A stretch of 53,764 nt of DNA from Chlorobium phaeovibrioides (GCF_003968655.1 NZ_RXYK01000014.1:1-53764), one strand, 5' to 3'. Positions 26,023 to 36,207 are shown, counted from the first letter of the stretch. Numbers and translations are program-made. Notes: generated by a model not told the origin, from the letters alone.

Positions 26023-27708
26023 TCAGGAAAGGCGGTTCAGGGCGCTGAGGGTCGCCCTGATGGATGCAAGGCTGATATTGGAATCCACTCCGGCACCGCA
26101 TGCGCTGCGACCATCATCACAAACAATCCGGACATAGGCAATAGCTTCCGCCCCGGAACCGTGACCAATAGCATGCTCGGCATACTCGTCAACACGGATG
26201 GATATGCTGCTTTTCTCTCCAAATCCCTTCACAAAAGCATCAAGCGGTCCATTGCCGGTGGCATCAAAGTTGATCAGGGAACCATCCACCTCCACCTCAG
26301 CCCTGATAAGCGTTGCCGCCTCACCGCTCTCCAGCTGCACCGAATCAGCCCAGCTGATCGTACATTTTTTCAGAGACACAGAAGGCTGGCGAAGCCTCAC
26401 GAATCCATCCAGAAACAGTTCATGAATCCGTTGGGGCGACAGCTCCTCCCCCGTCCTGTCGGCAAGCGCCTGCACCTCCCACGCAAAATCAGGCTGCATC
26501 CATTTGGGAATCTGGATCCCATAATCCTTTTCAAGCACAAAAGCCACGCCACCCTTTCCCGACTGGCTGTTGATGCGCACAATTGCCTCGTATGAGCAAC
26601 CCACATCGCCCGGATCAATCGGCAGATACGGCACATCCCACAACCCATCGCCATGACTTCCGTGGGCCTTCATCCCCTTGCTGATGGCATCCTGATGCGA
26701 ACCCGAAAACGCAGTATAGACCAGATCTCCGGCATACGGGTGACGGGGATGAACATCCATACGGGTGCACCGGCGGTAGACCTCGCGGATATAAGGAAGA
26801 TCCGAAAAATCAAGACCCGAATCGACCCCCTGTGTAAACAGATTCAGCGCCATGGTTACCATATCCATATTCCCACACCGCTCACCATTTCCGAACAGCG
26901 CCCCCTCAATCCTGTCGGCACCGGCAAGCAGGGCAAGTTCGGCCGTTGCAACCGCCGTACCACGGTCATTATGGGCATGAACGCTTATGATTGCCGCACC
27001 TCGGTCCATGATGTTCCTGCAGAACCACTCAATGCGGTCGGCATACATATTAGGAAGAGACATTTCAACCGTCGAGGGAAGGTTCAGAATAACAGGATTG
27101 TCTGCCGAAGCACCCCATGCCTCCATAACGGCATGACAGACCTCAAGAGCATAATCAAGTTCCGTCCCCGTAAAACTCTCCGGACTGTACTCAAACCTGA
27201 TACCGGCACTGCCGCTCTCATCCTTCAGCTGCCGGCAGAGGTGCGTACCCTCAACAGCAATGGCCTTGATCTCCTCACGGCTTTTACGGAACACCACATC
27301 ACGCTGCAGGGTAGAGGTGGAATTATACATATGCACAATGGCATTGGCAGCACCGCTGATCGCCTCAAAACTGCGGCGGATCAAATGTTCCCGGGCCTGG
27401 GTCAGCACCTGGATGGTCACATCATCAGGTATGAGCTGCTCCTCCACCAGCCTGCGGACAAAGGCAAACTCCGTCGCCGAGGCGGACGGGAAACCAACCT
27501 CTATTTCCTTGAATCCCACAGAGACAAGCAGCTTGAACATCGCCACCTTCTCCTCCACACTCATCGGCACAGGAAGCGCCTGATTGCCGTCACGAAGGTC
27601 CACACTGCACCAGACCGGAGCAGCCTCAATTCTGTTGTCGGGCCAGGTACGGCCCTCTATGGGAACCGCCGGATAGGCGGAATACTTCCTGAAATTCATC
27701 GTTTTCAT
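26023..27708 (-). CDS. leuA: 2-isopropylmalate synthase (LeuA type 2)
   Basis: A 561-residue enzyme. It opens MKTMNFRKYSAYPAVPI, then the HMGL-like TIM barrel with WCSVDLRDGNQALPVPM, VGFPSASATEFAFVR, ISVHAHNDRGTAVATAELA and GALFGNGERCGNMDMVTMAL (metal-binding His and catalytic region). The C-terminal 150 residues are the regulatory LeuA dimerisation domain for leucine feedback. Length and sequence match the longer type 2 form. The ATG at 27708 follows AAGAAGGGTGA; a GTG at 27825 would require reading through the leader hairpin and is rejected. Expression is probably controlled by the leader described at 27739-27895. Confidence 0.96.
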   Translation of the reverse strand: MKTMNFRKYSAYPAVPIEGRTWPDNRIEAAPVWCSVDLRDGNQALPVPMSVEEKVAMFKLLVSVGFKEIEVGFPSASATEFAFVRRLVEEQLIPDDVTIQVLTQAREHLIRRSFEAISGAANAIVHMYNSTSTLQRDVVFRKSREEIKAIAVEGTHLCRQLKDESGSAGIRFEYSPESFTGTELDYALEVCHAVMEAWGASADNPVILNLPSTVEMSLPNMYADRIEWFCRNIMDRGAAIISVHAHNDRGTAVATAELALLAGADRIEGALFGNGERCGNMDMVTMALNLFTQGVDSGLDFSDLPYIREVYRRCTRMDVHPRHPYAGDLVYTAFSGSHQDAISKGMKAHGSHGDGLWDVPYLPIDPGDVGCSYEAIVRINSQSGKGGVAFVLEKDYGIQIPKWMQPDFAWEVQALADRTGEELSPQRIHELFLDGFVRLRQPSVSLKKCTISWADSVQLESGEAATLIRAEVEVDGSLINFDATGNGPLDAFVKGFGEKSSISIRVDEYAEHAIGHGSGAEAIAYVRIVCDDGRSACGAGVDSNISLASIRATLSALNRLS

Positions 27709-27738
27709 GCCAGTCACCCTTCTTCGGTTTTCCGTTTC

Positions 27739-27773
27739 AAAAAAAAAGCCACCTCCCTGAAAAGAGAGGCAGC
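27739..27773 (-). promoter_or_regulatory. Attenuator terminator in the leuA leader
   Basis: On the minus strand GCTGCCTCTC and GGGAGGTGGC pair over 10 positions (several G-T) around a short TTTTCA loop and run straight into nine T. This intrinsic terminator lies between a leucine-rich mini-ORF and the leuA start, 30 bases before the latter's ATG. I could not define a confident alternative antiterminator pairing by eye. Confidence 0.78.
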
Positions 27774-27811
27774 CTGAATAATGTTCTTTCTGTCCAGTTT
27801 GACATCGAACT

Positions 27812-27895
27812 TTACAATGCACCACTCCCCGGTTCCGTCCCGCTTGAAAGCAGGGCAGAGGAAAGAAGAAGGAAGAGTAGTGAACACAGGTTCAT
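27812..27895 (-). CDS. leuL: Leucine-rich leader peptide of leuA
   Basis: A 27-codon ORF on the minus strand, ATG at 27895, TAA at 27812. Nine of 27 residues are leucine, eight of them within the first 16 residues (MNLCSLLFLLLSSALL), using CTG, CTA, CTC, CTT and TTG codons. It ends 39 bases before the terminator hairpin that precedes leuA. Together they have the arrangement of classical leu-operon attenuation, in which ribosome stalling on Leu codons prevents terminator formation. No strong SD is visible upstream. The sequence also resembles a signal peptide, but no coding region follows in frame. Confidence 0.65.
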   Translation of the reverse strand: MNLCSLLFLLLSSALLSSGTEPGSGAL

Positions 27896-28037
27896 GACCG
27901 GTTCAGGCATCGCAAAAAAAATCAATAAGTTCAAGCCTCACGGCACTGTCATACATGAATATATAAAAAACACCAGCCATACCGCAACAAGGCCATATCA
28001 GAAAGAACGCAACGGAAGACTCCCGGGTTCCCGATTC

Positions 28038-28505
28038 TCAACGACCGCCAACAGCCATAAACCGCGCAACACGGGAGCCCATATCATCGTAAAGCGTCAG
28101 GGTCCGTCCCGACACCGACCAGCCCGCAGTCCTGCGCAAAGCCTGAAGAAACAGCCGTTCACGCACCATCAGCTTCTTCGGTCCTGCCATGCGTGTTGTT
28201 ATGAGAGAAGAAAAGCTGAGCCTGTCGCTCTTCTGCGAGAAACTGCCGGAAAGATTGTTGCACCCTGTTGCCCCTCTGACAGCACCTGTCCGGTGCATCA
28301 CAAGAGAAACATCAAGCTTCTGTCCCGGAAGGAACTCCACCCTCTGCCCATCAACCTCAACAGCCCTCCACACCGTATTCATCAACTTCGCAACCGATTC
28401 GGGCGATCCCGCCTGTCGGGCGCATCCAACAAGAAGCAGCATGGCCATAACCCCCGCAAGCAGCGGAAGGCGACAAAAAAACAATCCGTATCGCGCTCTC
28501 ATCAT
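28038..28505 (-). CDS. META-domain (HslJ-like) lipoprotein
   Basis: A protein of about 155 residues with a lipoprotein signal (LLAGVMAMLLLVGCARQ) and a META/HslJ domain: LMNTVWRAVEVDGQRVEF, GATGCNNLSGSFSQKSDRLSF, TTRMAGPKKLMVRERLFLQAL and LTLYDDMGSRVARF. HslJ-type proteins sit in the outer membrane or periplasm and are linked to stress and novobiocin resistance in E. coli. GGGGAGAG precedes the paired ATGs at 28505 and 28502. It is a single gene between the leuA leader and tRNA-Asn. Confidence 0.85.
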   Translation of the reverse strand: MMRARYGLFFCRLPLLAGVMAMLLLVGCARQAGSPESVAKLMNTVWRAVEVDGQRVEFLPGQKLDVSLVMHRTGAVRGATGCNNLSGSFSQKSDRLSFSSLITTRMAGPKKLMVRERLFLQALRRTAGWSVSGRTLTLYDDMGSRVARFMAVGGR

Positions 28506-28662
28506 CACAACTCTCCCCTCTGTTCCATTCATTCATAAAAGTGCATTGCGCAAAAGAGCCATGTCAGTGGCTCACCGTATCATTCGTACCATAGATATGG
28601 TAACACCTAAAAGGCAGAGATTCAAGCCGGGAAGAGAGCGGAAGAAAAATATGACGAGCGCC

Positions 28663-28690
28663 TTGGAAATAAAAAAAACAGATGTATATT
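28663..28690 (+). promoter_or_regulatory. Promoter for tRNA-Asn
   Basis: TTGGAA (28663-28668) and TATATT (28685-28690) are 16 bases apart and lie 48 bases before the mature tRNA. An ACCCCTCTCC/GAGGGGGAGG hairpin between promoter and tRNA could serve in 5' processing. Confidence 0.6.
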
Positions 28691-28737
28691 TACCACCCCT
28701 CTCCAAAAAAGAGGGGGAGGAAGAAAGGAAATCGCAT

Positions 28738-28809
28738 TCCGCGATAGCTCAATGGTAGAGCATGCGGCTGTTAACCGCAGGGTTGTAGGTTCGAGTCCTA
28801 CTCGCGGAG
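28738..28809 (+). tRNA. tRNA-Asn (anticodon GTT)
   Basis: A 72-base cloverleaf: acceptor stem TCCGCGA/TCGCGGA with discriminator G, D arm TAGCTCAATGGTAGAGCA, anticodon stem GCGG-CTGTTAA-CCGC with GTT as anticodon, and T arm GTAGG-TTCGAGT-CCTAC. The terminal CCA is not encoded (the acceptor is followed by CTC). It stands alone with its own promoter and terminator. Confidence 0.96.
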
Positions 28810-28814
28810 CTCTG

Positions 28815-28853
28815 GAAAAAAGCAGAAGACCCCATGGTCCTTCTGCTTTTTTC
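28815..28853 (+). terminator. Terminator of tRNA-Asn
   Basis: GAAAAAAGCAGAAG (28815-28828) is the exact reverse complement of CTTCTGCTTTTTTC (28840-28853), with an extra ACC/GGT pairing in the loop. A T6 run within the 3' arm completes an intrinsic terminator just after the tRNA. Confidence 0.9.
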
Positions 28854-28959
28854 AGTTTGATCCGACCCCGCAAACCCCCTTCAGGAGCGGGCGGGAACAT
28901 CTTTTCGTTTTGCCTGAATATTTTGTACATTGGTGTTCTTTTACTGAAAAGAGAACAAT

Positions 28960-29496
28960 ATGCAGACCGGGAACGCACTGATAGAAATCCGCACAGCGGC
29001 CATCACCGAAGGCGCCTGCGTCTTTGATTTTACCTGTCGGGCAGAAGACTTCAACGACCCGAAACTTGCTGAGTCCGGCTTCACAGATGAGATCAGAGTC
29101 AGGGCGGTTACCCAAAAGAATGGCAGCGAATTGATGCTGACATTGACAACAGATGCCACGGGCGAAATACCATGCGACATCTGCCTGGCTCCGGTAAAGG
29201 TAAGCATGAGCGGATCCTGGCGCATGTACTGCAATACAGACGGGTGCTCCCGGGATGAAGAGGACGAAGAAACAAGGCGTGACGAGTACAGACAGCTCGA
29301 CCGCACAGCTGTCGGCATAGACCTGACGGAAGATGTCCGGGAAACGCTGCTGCTCTCTGTGCCAATGAAGGTGACCTGCACCGCAAACCCTGACTGCAGG
29401 CTCTATACAGGCGTGGAAAAGGCAGAAAAGGAAGAAAAAAACAGTACCAGCCCCTGGCACGAAAGCCTGGCTAAACTGAAACAGAACTATCGTTAA
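28960..29496 (+). CDS. yceD: YceD/DUF177 family protein
   Basis: A 178-residue protein with a CxxC-containing core (GEIPCDICLAPVKVSMSG), then an acidic stretch EEDEETRRDEYRQLDRTAVGIDLTEDVRETLLLSVPMKVTC and a C-terminal Cys pair (CTANPDC). This is the arrangement of the DUF177/YceD family found directly upstream of rpmF in most bacteria and implicated in 23S rRNA accumulation. It is 28 bases before rpmF, which supports the call. Confidence 0.9.
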   Translation: MQTGNALIEIRTAAITEGACVFDFTCRAEDFNDPKLAESGFTDEIRVRAVTQKNGSELMLTLTTDATGEIPCDICLAPVKVSMSGSWRMYCNTDGCSRDEEDEETRRDEYRQLDRTAVGIDLTEDVRETLLLSVPMKVTCTANPDCRLYTGVEKAEKEEKNSTSPWHESLAKLKQNYR

Positions 29497-29524
29497 CTGA
29501 CACATATAACTCAAGAAGACTACC

Positions 29525-29716
29525 ATGGCACATCCGAAAGCCAAAGTATCCAAATCCAGAAGGGACAAACGGCGGGCCCAGTTCAACGCGCGTACCAAAG
29601 CGGCAACCACCGTCAACTGCCCCAACTGTGGCGAACCGACCCTCCCTCACCGTGCATGCCGCCACTGCGGCCACTACCGCGGAAGAGCCGTCGTCGCAAA
29701 AGCAGCGAACAGCTGA
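29525..29716 (+). CDS. rpmF: 50S ribosomal protein L32
   Basis: A 63-residue L32: [20 protein letters not shown] at the start and a zinc ribbon CPNCGEP...[10 protein letters not shown] with four cysteines, so it is the zinc-binding (C+) form. It is between yceD and plsX, the usual order in the fatty-acid operon. Confidence 0.97.
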   Translation: MAHPKAKVSKSRRDKRRAQFNARTKAATTVNCPNCGEPTLPHRACRHCGHYRGRAVVAKAANS

Positions 29717-29742
29717 AAAAACCATTTAGAGACCACCCCACA

Positions 29743-30771
29743 ATGCTGACCATTGCTGTTGATGCCATGGGCGGAGACAACGCCCCGGCATGCGTGATAG
29801 AGGGAACAATCCAGGCTCTGAAAGAGAGCGGCAACAAGTTTGAGGTCGTCCTTATAGGCCAGGCGGAAATCGTTGAACCCATGCTTGCCCGGGAGGAGAC
29901 GGATGGACTGAACCTACGCTTCCTGCATGCTCCTGAAGTGGTCACCATGGACGATGTACCCGCCACAGCCGTCAAGACAAAACAGAATTCATCGCTGGTC
30001 AGAGGCCTTCAACTGTGCAAAACAAAAGAGGCCGACGCATTTGTCAGCGCGGGCAACACGGGCGCCCAGATGGCTGCGTCCCTTTTTGTGCTGGGTCGGC
30101 TCCCCGGAGTGCTCCGCCCCACCATCTACGCATATTTTCCGAGACTGCAGGAAGAGGGGCTGACCAACATCGTCGATGTCGGAGCAAATGTTGACTGCAA
30201 ACCGGAAAATCTCCTGCAGTTTGCCGAAATGCTTTCCATCTACCAGAAGTACGCCGCCGGCATTGAGCAGCCGCAGGTCGGCCTCCTCAATATCGGTGAA
30301 GAGGAAGGCAAAGGGTCAGATACCCTCAAACAGGCATACAATCTTCTCAAAGAAGCTGACGGGCACGGGAAAATCAACTTCATCGGCAACATTGAAGGGC
30401 ACGATATCCTCAAAGGAAAAGCCACCATCGTAGTCTGCGACGGTCTTGTAGGAAACACCATCCTCAAGTTCGGCGAAAGCATACCCGAATTTCTCGGAAC
30501 CCTCTTCAAGCGCGCCCTCGGGAGCACAGTTGCTTCCGGCGGAATGGACGAAAAAACCGCGGCAGTCACCACCGCCATGTTCAAAGGGATGTTCAAATCC
30601 TTTGATGTGGAAGAGGTCGGAGGAGTGCCGTTCCTGGGCGTTGACGGCATCTCCATAGTCGGCCACGGCCGTTCATCATCACGGGCAATCAAGAACATGA
30701 TCTTCATGGCCGGGCACATGATTGAGAGAAAAGTCAACCAGCATATAGCCGAGGTGCTTTCAGGACAGTAA
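29743..30771 (+). CDS. plsX: Phosphate acyltransferase PlsX
   Basis: A 342-residue PlsX beginning [21 protein letters not shown] and including [35 protein letters not shown] and [17 protein letters not shown]. It makes acyl-phosphate from acyl-ACP for phospholipid synthesis. The ATG at 29743 gives the family's usual N-terminus; the frame is open further upstream inside rpmF but that part is not conserved. Confidence 0.96.
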   Translation: MLTIAVDAMGGDNAPACVIEGTIQALKESGNKFEVVLIGQAEIVEPMLAREETDGLNLRFLHAPEVVTMDDVPATAVKTKQNSSLVRGLQLCKTKEADAFVSAGNTGAQMAASLFVLGRLPGVLRPTIYAYFPRLQEEGLTNIVDVGANVDCKPENLLQFAEMLSIYQKYAAGIEQPQVGLLNIGEEEGKGSDTLKQAYNLLKEADGHGKINFIGNIEGHDILKGKATIVVCDGLVGNTILKFGESIPEFLGTLFKRALGSTVASGGMDEKTAAVTTAMFKGMFKSFDVEEVGGVPFLGVDGISIVGHGRSSSRAIKNMIFMAGHMIERKVNQHIAEVLSGQ

Positions 30772-30867
30772 GCACCCCGGAAGGTCATCACCACTCTGCA
30801 GGGTAAGGCCGGGCCGACACTGCAGAAAAACCTATTCAAGCCGGCAGAACACAACCACACCCGACAG

Positions 30868-31857
30868 ATGAACGCTGCAATTACGGCAACAGCCAAATAT
30901 CTCCCAGACGGCATACTCAGCAACCTCGACCTCGAGCGTATGCTCGACACAAACGACGAGTGGATACGCACAAGAACAGGCATCAGCGAACGCCGCATTC
31001 TCCGCGACCCGGAAAAAGCGACATCATACATCTGCGGCGAAGTAGCCCGGCAGCTCCTTGAAAAGCGGGGGATGAAGGCCGAAGAACTTGACCTGATCAT
31101 TGTTGCCACAATGACCCCCGACATGCTCTTTCCATCAACCGCATGCCTTGTGCAGGACATTATCGGAGCAGGCAACGCATGGGCTTTCGACCTCAACGCA
31201 GCCTGCTCGGGATTTCTCTTCGCACTCAACACCGGCTCGCGCTTCATTGAGTCGGGTGCCCATAAAAAAGTGATGGTCATCGGGGCCGACAAAATGTCAT
31301 CCGTCATTGACTACACAGACCGCTCCACAGCCATTCTCTTTGGAGACGGAGGCGGAGGCGTCATTCTGGAGCCTGCAACAACAGAAGGCTGCGGCGTGCT
31401 CGACAACCGCATGTACTGCGACGGCACAAGCGGAAAAGACCACCTGCTCATGAAAGGCGGAGGAAGCCTTCATCCTGCAACCCACCAAACCGTTGACGAC
31501 CACCTGCACTATATCTATCAGGACGGCCGTATGGTTTTCAAATCGGCAGTAACCTCAATGGCCAATGTTGCCGTCGAAATCATGGAACGCAACGGCTTGA
31601 CAGCAGAGAATGTTTCATGGCTTGTGCCGCATCAGGCAAATCAACGAATCATAAGCGCAACAGCCGAGCGGATGGGCATCAGCAGCGACAAGTTCATATC
31701 CAATGTTGCCCGCTACGGTAACACCACAGCAGGCACAATACCAATATGCCTTGCCGAACTTGATGAAGAAAACAAACTGCACCCGGGCTCAAACCTTGTG
31801 CTCTGCAGCTTCGGCGCAGGCTACACATGGGGCGGCGTTTATGTCAAGTGGCAGTAA
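30868..31857 (+). CDS. fabH: 3-oxoacyl-ACP synthase III
   Basis: A 329-residue KAS III with the catalytic triad Cys113 ([13 protein letters not shown]), His255 ([10 protein letters not shown]) and Asn285 (RYGNTTAGT). It condenses acetyl-CoA with malonyl-ACP to start fatty-acid synthesis. The N-terminal [17 protein letters not shown] is family-typical. It is in the plsX-fabH-fabD-fabG order. Confidence 0.97.
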   Translation: MNAAITATAKYLPDGILSNLDLERMLDTNDEWIRTRTGISERRILRDPEKATSYICGEVARQLLEKRGMKAEELDLIIVATMTPDMLFPSTACLVQDIIGAGNAWAFDLNAACSGFLFALNTGSRFIESGAHKKVMVIGADKMSSVIDYTDRSTAILFGDGGGGVILEPATTEGCGVLDNRMYCDGTSGKDHLLMKGGGSLHPATHQTVDDHLHYIYQDGRMVFKSAVTSMANVAVEIMERNGLTAENVSWLVPHQANQRIISATAERMGISSDKFISNVARYGNTTAGTIPICLAELDEENKLHPGSNLVLCSFGAGYTWGGVYVKWQ

Positions 31858-31898
31858 CTGCCACCACTCTGAACAACACACTTGAACCACTCTCTTTC

Positions 31899-32819
31899 AT
31901 GAAAGCATTTGTTTTTCCCGGACAGGGCTCTCAATACTGCGGCATGGGCCGCGACCTCTACGACAGCTTTCCCGTCGCCCGCGACCTGATGGAGCAGGCA
32001 AATGAGCTGCTCGGCTACCGCATCACCGATGTCATGTTCTCCGGTACTGAAGAGGAGCTCCGCCAGACCAACCGGACCCAGCCCGCAATATTTCTCCACA
32101 GCATGGCTGCAGCCGCACTGATTAAGAGCAATGGAAGCGGTGGGGCAGCAATGGCGGCAGGCCACAGCCTTGGCGAATACAGCGCACTCTGCTTTGCAGG
32201 AGCCATCAGCTTTGCCGATGCCCTCCGCATTGTAGCCCGCCGCGGTGAATTGATGCAGAACGCAGGAAAAGAGAACCCTGGCACCATGGCCGCAATCATC
32301 GGTATGGCAGAGGGTGAACTTGAAGGACTTCTCGCCGAAGCCTCCAAAGAGGGGATCGTACAGGCAGCCAACTTCAATTCTCCCGGGCAGATTGTCATTT
32401 CAGGCGATATTCCAGCCGTCAAAAAAGCAGTTGAACTCGCTCCCGCCAAAGGGGCAAGAATGGCCAAGGAACTTGTTGTTTCAGGAGCGTTCCACTCTCC
32501 CCTCATGCGACCGGCAGAAGCCGAGCTCGCAAAAGCGCTTGAGTCTGTTGAGTTCCGCGACGCGTCAATCCCCGTCTGCATGAACGCCGTAGCGAAACTG
32601 GTAACCGACGCAGCAGAAATCAGGAAAAACCTGCTGCTGCAACTCACCAGTTCCGTGCTCTGGACACAGTCCATTGAAACAATGGCAACAGCCGGTGCAA
32701 CCGAATTTGTTGAAGTAGGGCCGCAGAAAGTCCTGCAGGGGCTCATCAAACGCATCAACCGCAATGCCTCACTCTCGGGCGTAGACACAGCCGAAAGCGT
32801 ACAGAACATTCTCTCTTAA
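31899..32819 (+). CDS. fabD: Malonyl-CoA:ACP transacylase
   Basis: A 306-residue FabD with [17 protein letters not shown], the nucleophile Ser90 in [12 protein letters not shown], and catalytic His199 in GAFHSPLM. The ATG at 31899 gives the standard N-terminus; an ATG at 31827 would overlap fabH and add 24 unconserved residues. It supplies malonyl-ACP to FabH and FabF. Confidence 0.97.
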   Translation: MKAFVFPGQGSQYCGMGRDLYDSFPVARDLMEQANELLGYRITDVMFSGTEEELRQTNRTQPAIFLHSMAAAALIKSNGSGGAAMAAGHSLGEYSALCFAGAISFADALRIVARRGELMQNAGKENPGTMAAIIGMAEGELEGLLAEASKEGIVQAANFNSPGQIVISGDIPAVKKAVELAPAKGARMAKELVVSGAFHSPLMRPAEAELAKALESVEFRDASIPVCMNAVAKLVTDAAEIRKNLLLQLTSSVLWTQSIETMATAGATEFVEVGPQKVLQGLIKRINRNASLSGVDTAESVQNILS

Positions 32820-32837
32820 CAACTAACGACACCAGAT

Positions 32838-33575
32838 ATGTTTGAAGGAAAAACAGCTGTCATTACCGGAGCCGCCCGTGGAATAGGGCAGGCAATCGCC
32901 TGGAATCTTGCCAGAGGAGGAGCCGACATCGTCCTCTGCGACATCAAGGAAGACTGGCTTGCCGAAACTGCAGAAGGAGTCAAAAAAGCAGGAAGGAAAG
33001 TCTGGTGCTTTGAACTCAATGTGACCGATGCTGACGCCGTCCAGAAAGCCTTCAACGACATTGCCGACACAACAGGACGGATAGATATTCTCGTCAACAA
33101 CGCGGGCATCACCCGCGACGGACTTCTCATGCGCATGAGCGAAGAGGACTGGGACGCAGTGCTCAGTGTCAACCTGAAAGGCACCTTCGCCTGCACCAAA
33201 GCGGTCAGCCGCATCATGATGAAGCAGCGCTCCGGGTCAATTGTCAATATAGCCTCCATCATCGGCCTCATGGGCAATGCCGGCCAGGCAAACTATGCCG
33301 CTTCAAAAGGCGGGGTTATCTCCTTCACCAAATCGGTGGCAAAGGAACTCGCTTCCCGCAACATCCGCGTCAACGCTGTTGCTCCCGGATTCATCTCTTC
33401 AAAAATGACCGATGCCCTGTCTGAGGATGTCCGTCAGAAAATGCTGGAAGCCATCCCCCTGAGCAGATTCGGCTCCCCCGACGATGTTGCTGATGTGGTA
33501 TCGTTCCTTGCCGGCGACCATTCAGCCTATATCACCGGTGAAGTCATCAACATCAGCGGAGGAATGGTCATGTAA
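32838..33575 (+). CDS. fabG: 3-oxoacyl-ACP reductase
   Basis: A 245-residue short-chain dehydrogenase with [16 protein letters not shown] (NADPH-binding), NNAG at 87-90, and the catalytic Ser140, Tyr153 and Lys157 (ANYAASKGG). C-terminal [15 protein letters not shown] is standard for FabG. It is 18 bases after fabD. Confidence 0.97.
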   Translation: MFEGKTAVITGAARGIGQAIAWNLARGGADIVLCDIKEDWLAETAEGVKKAGRKVWCFELNVTDADAVQKAFNDIADTTGRIDILVNNAGITRDGLLMRMSEEDWDAVLSVNLKGTFACTKAVSRIMMKQRSGSIVNIASIIGLMGNAGQANYAASKGGVISFTKSVAKELASRNIRVNAVAPGFISSKMTDALSEDVRQKMLEAIPLSRFGSPDDVADVVSFLAGDHSAYITGEVINISGGMVM

Positions 33576-33587
33576 GACCGCTTCTGT

Positions 33588-33615
33588 TTGAGTGCGATTT
33601 TTTTCTTTGTATATT
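33588..33615 (+). promoter_or_regulatory. Internal promoter for acpP-fabF
   Basis: TTGAGT (33588-33593) and TATATT (33610-33615) are 16 bases apart, immediately after the fabG stop, and leave a 59-base leader before acpP. The -10 is followed by GAAA, as at the gcvPB promoter. An extra promoter fits the high demand for acyl carrier protein. Confidence 0.6.
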
Positions 33616-33674
33616 GAAAGACATTTTTTTATTCGCCTTTTTATCAACACAACAACCAACCACGGAGAAACACC

Positions 33675-33911
33675 ATGACGGAAGCAGAAATCAAGGACAA
33701 AGTATACGACATTATCGTCAGCAAAATGGGCGTCAACAAAGACCAGATCAAGCCGGAATCCAAATTTTCCGATGACCTCGGCGCCGACTCACTCGACACC
33801 GTTGAGCTGATCATGGAGCTCGAGAACGAATTTGATGTACAGATCCCCGACGAAGACGCTGAGAAAATCGGCACCGTCCAGCAGGCAATCGACTACATCG
33901 TCAAAAAGTAA
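33675..33911 (+). CDS. acpP: Acyl carrier protein
   Basis: A 78-residue acidic ACP with the phosphopantetheine attachment site Ser39 in [29 protein letters not shown] precedes the ATG. A small AAGGAAAA/TTTTCCTT hairpin at 33924-33941 lies downstream and may limit read-through to fabF. Confidence 0.97.
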   Translation: MTEAEIKDKVYDIIVSKMGVNKDQIKPESKFSDDLGADSLDTVELIMELENEFDVQIPDEDAEKIGTVQQAIDYIVKK

Positions 33912-34041
33912 CCTCCCCCCGGGAAGGAAAACTTTTTCCTTATCACGGATCAAATACAGAGCGGCTGCGGGCACATCAACATTTCAGTGAGCCTGCAGCC
34001 GACTTCTGCTGTTTCTTCAAGCAAACGCCAAATTTCCACAG

Positions 34042-35295
34042 ATGGGTCAAGAACAGACACGGGTCGTCGTTACGGGCATCGGGGCGCTTACCCCAATAGG
34101 CCACACAAAAGAAGCGTTCTGGGACGCGCTGATGAAAGGGACAAGCGGCGGCGCGCCGATCACCTACTTTGATGCGACAGACTTCGCGACAACCTTTGCA
34201 TGCGAGCTCAAAAACTTCTCTGTAGAAGACTACATCGAAAAGAGAACGGCTGACCGCATGGACCCCTACTGCCAGTATGCCATTGTTTCCTCCGACCAGG
34301 CCCTGAAAGACTCCGGCCTCGACCTGGAAGCAATCGACCCTCTCAGAATCGGCGTTGTCCACGGCTCCGGCATTGGCGGCATGACCATTTACGACCAGCA
34401 GTTCCGTCAGTACCTGAACCGCGGTCCACGGCGGATCAGCCCGTTTTTCATTCCCATGCTCATCCCCGACATTGCAGCCGGCCAGATATCCATGCGTCAC
34501 GGACTCATGGGGCCCAACTATGCAACGGCATCAGCGTGCGCAACATCACTCCACGCAATCATGGACGCCTTCATGCTCATACGATGCGGCATGGCCGACT
34601 ATATGGTATGCGGCGGATCGGAAGCCCCGATCACTCCGATGAGCGTTGGAGGCTTCAACTCCGCAAGAGCTCTTTCAACAGCCAACGAGAACCCCGCAAA
34701 GGCATCACGCCCCTACGACCGCGACCGCGACGGATTCGTCATGGGAGAGGGCGCAGGCAGCCTGATTCTTGAAAGCCTTGAAACAGCTAAAGCCCGCGGT
34801 GCAAAAATATACGGCGAACTGGTTGGTGTTGGCGCCACAGCCGACGCACACCATCTTACAGCACCCCACCCGGAAGGCAAAGGCGCAATGAATGCCATGA
34901 AAACGGCACTTTCCATTGCAGGAATCAAGCCCGAAGACATTGATTATATCAACACCCACGGAACAGCCACCCCACTGGGCGACATTGCAGAAATCACCGC
35001 AATCAAGAATGTTTTCGGTGACCATGCAAAAAAACTCAGCGTCAGCTCCACCAAATCAATGACCGGCCATCTTCTCGGCGCAGCCGGAGTTGTTGAATCA
35101 ATTGCCTGTCTGCTTGCAATGCAGAACCAGACAGTGCCGCCAACCATCAACAACGACAATATCGATCCCCAGATTGATCTGGATATCACCCCGAACGAAC
35201 CCCGCAAGCGCAAAATCGAATACGCGCTGAACAACGGATTCGGATTCGGCGGACACAACGCCTCACTGATATTCCGCAACGGCTCGTCACTCTGA
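34042..35295 (+). CDS. fabF: 3-oxoacyl-ACP synthase II
   Basis: A 417-residue KAS II with catalytic Cys166 ([13 protein letters not shown]), His306 ([13 protein letters not shown]) and His343 ([14 protein letters not shown]). It elongates acyl-ACP by condensation with malonyl-ACP. The conserved start [13 protein letters not shown] supports the ATG at 34042. rnc follows after 22 bases. Confidence 0.97.
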   Translation: MGQEQTRVVVTGIGALTPIGHTKEAFWDALMKGTSGGAPITYFDATDFATTFACELKNFSVEDYIEKRTADRMDPYCQYAIVSSDQALKDSGLDLEAIDPLRIGVVHGSGIGGMTIYDQQFRQYLNRGPRRISPFFIPMLIPDIAAGQISMRHGLMGPNYATASACATSLHAIMDAFMLIRCGMADYMVCGGSEAPITPMSVGGFNSARALSTANENPAKASRPYDRDRDGFVMGEGAGSLILESLETAKARGAKIYGELVGVGATADAHHLTAPHPEGKGAMNAMKTALSIAGIKPEDIDYINTHGTATPLGDIAEITAIKNVFGDHAKKLSVSSTKSMTGHLLGAAGVVESIACLLAMQNQTVPPTINNDNIDPQIDLDITPNEPRKRKIEYALNNGFGFGGHNASLIFRNGSSL

Positions 35296-35317
35296 AACTC
35301 TCCCCCTTCTTTTGCGA

Positions 35318-36097
35318 ATGGAGCAACTCTGGCAAAAAATCTCCGCACTCCCCATTTTCAGCGCCGAACTGAAAACAGGGAGTGCGCTGACAGCCACACC
35401 GGAGTCCATTGAATTTGTCAGCAGGCTTCTCGGCAGAAAACCGGGAGACATGCGCTTCTATACAACAGCCCTGACCCACCGCTCAGCCGTACACGACCCG
35501 TCAACCCCGCTCAATACACACTCAAACCAGCGTCTTGAATTTCTTGGAGACGCTATCCTCGGCCTTGTCATCACCGATTACCTCTTCCGGGAACTGCCCG
35601 ACAGCCCCGAAGGAGAACTTTCAAACACTCGCGCCAAAATCGTCAACAGGAAATCCCTTGCGGGATTTGCCCGAAGCATCAAGATCGGCGATCACCTCAT
35701 TCTCGGAGAAAGCGCAGACCACGCCAAAATCAGAGTCAGCGAATCAACCCTCGCCGATGCTCTGGAAGCGTTCATCGGAGCCATATGGCTCGACAGGGGA
35801 ATCAGTGCGGCAACCTCATTCATCAATGAGCATGTCATCGAACACCGCCGGTTCAACACCTTGATAACAGCCGAAAACAACCACAAAAGCCGGCTGATAG
35901 AACACACCCAGGCCCTCCACCTCCCTCCCCCCCGATACAGCGTCATATCGGAAGAGGGCGCAGAGCATGAAAAACGGTTCACCGTCGAGGTCAGCTGCAA
36001 CGGGAAAGTTCTCGGCAGAGGGATCGCCGCGAGAAAAAAGGATGCAGAACAGCACGCTGCCGCCGAAGCAATGCTCAACCCTGAAAGCATATCCTGA
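35318..36097 (+). CDS. rnc: Ribonuclease III
   Basis: A 259-residue RNase III. The endonuclease domain has the signature [21 protein letters not shown] with catalytic acidic residues, plus [14 protein letters not shown]. The C-terminal double-stranded-RNA-binding domain begins [25 protein letters not shown] and ends [19 protein letters not shown]. The ATG at 35318 is preferred over a TTG two codons earlier. An N-terminal extension of about 35 residues precedes the domain. The acpP-fabF-rnc order is conserved widely. Confidence 0.96.
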   Translation: MEQLWQKISALPIFSAELKTGSALTATPESIEFVSRLLGRKPGDMRFYTTALTHRSAVHDPSTPLNTHSNQRLEFLGDAILGLVITDYLFRELPDSPEGELSNTRAKIVNRKSLAGFARSIKIGDHLILGESADHAKIRVSESTLADALEAFIGAIWLDRGISAATSFINEHVIEHRRFNTLITAENNHKSRLIEHTQALHLPPPRYSVISEEGAEHEKRFTVEVSCNGKVLGRGIAARKKDAEQHAAAEAMLNPESIS

Positions 36098-36127
36098 AGA
36101 AAAGAGAGCTTTTTCATGGAGATTATG

Positions 36128-36156
36128 TTGAGCATTTATCGCCTGCGCTCTATATT
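36128..36156 (+). promoter_or_regulatory. Promoter for gcvPB
   Basis: TTGAGC (36128-36133) and TATATT (36151-36156) with a 17-base spacer, 51 bases before the gcvPB ATG. The hexamers and the trailing GAAA match those before acpP. The leader is too short for a glycine riboswitch. Confidence 0.62.
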
Positions 36157-36207
36157 GAAAAAACACACAAAGCAACACAACTGCCACCAGCCATTCCCCG
36201 CACAGCC

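Noticed and set aside
27709-27825. GTG start giving leuA 39 extra N-terminal residues
   Set aside because: It would translate through the terminator hairpin (including FFF from the T9 run), lacks conservation with LeuA and has no SD, whereas the ATG at 27708 has one.
36157-36207. Glycine riboswitch before gcvPB
   Set aside because: Only about 51 bases separate the likely promoter from the start codon, too short for a glycine aptamer.
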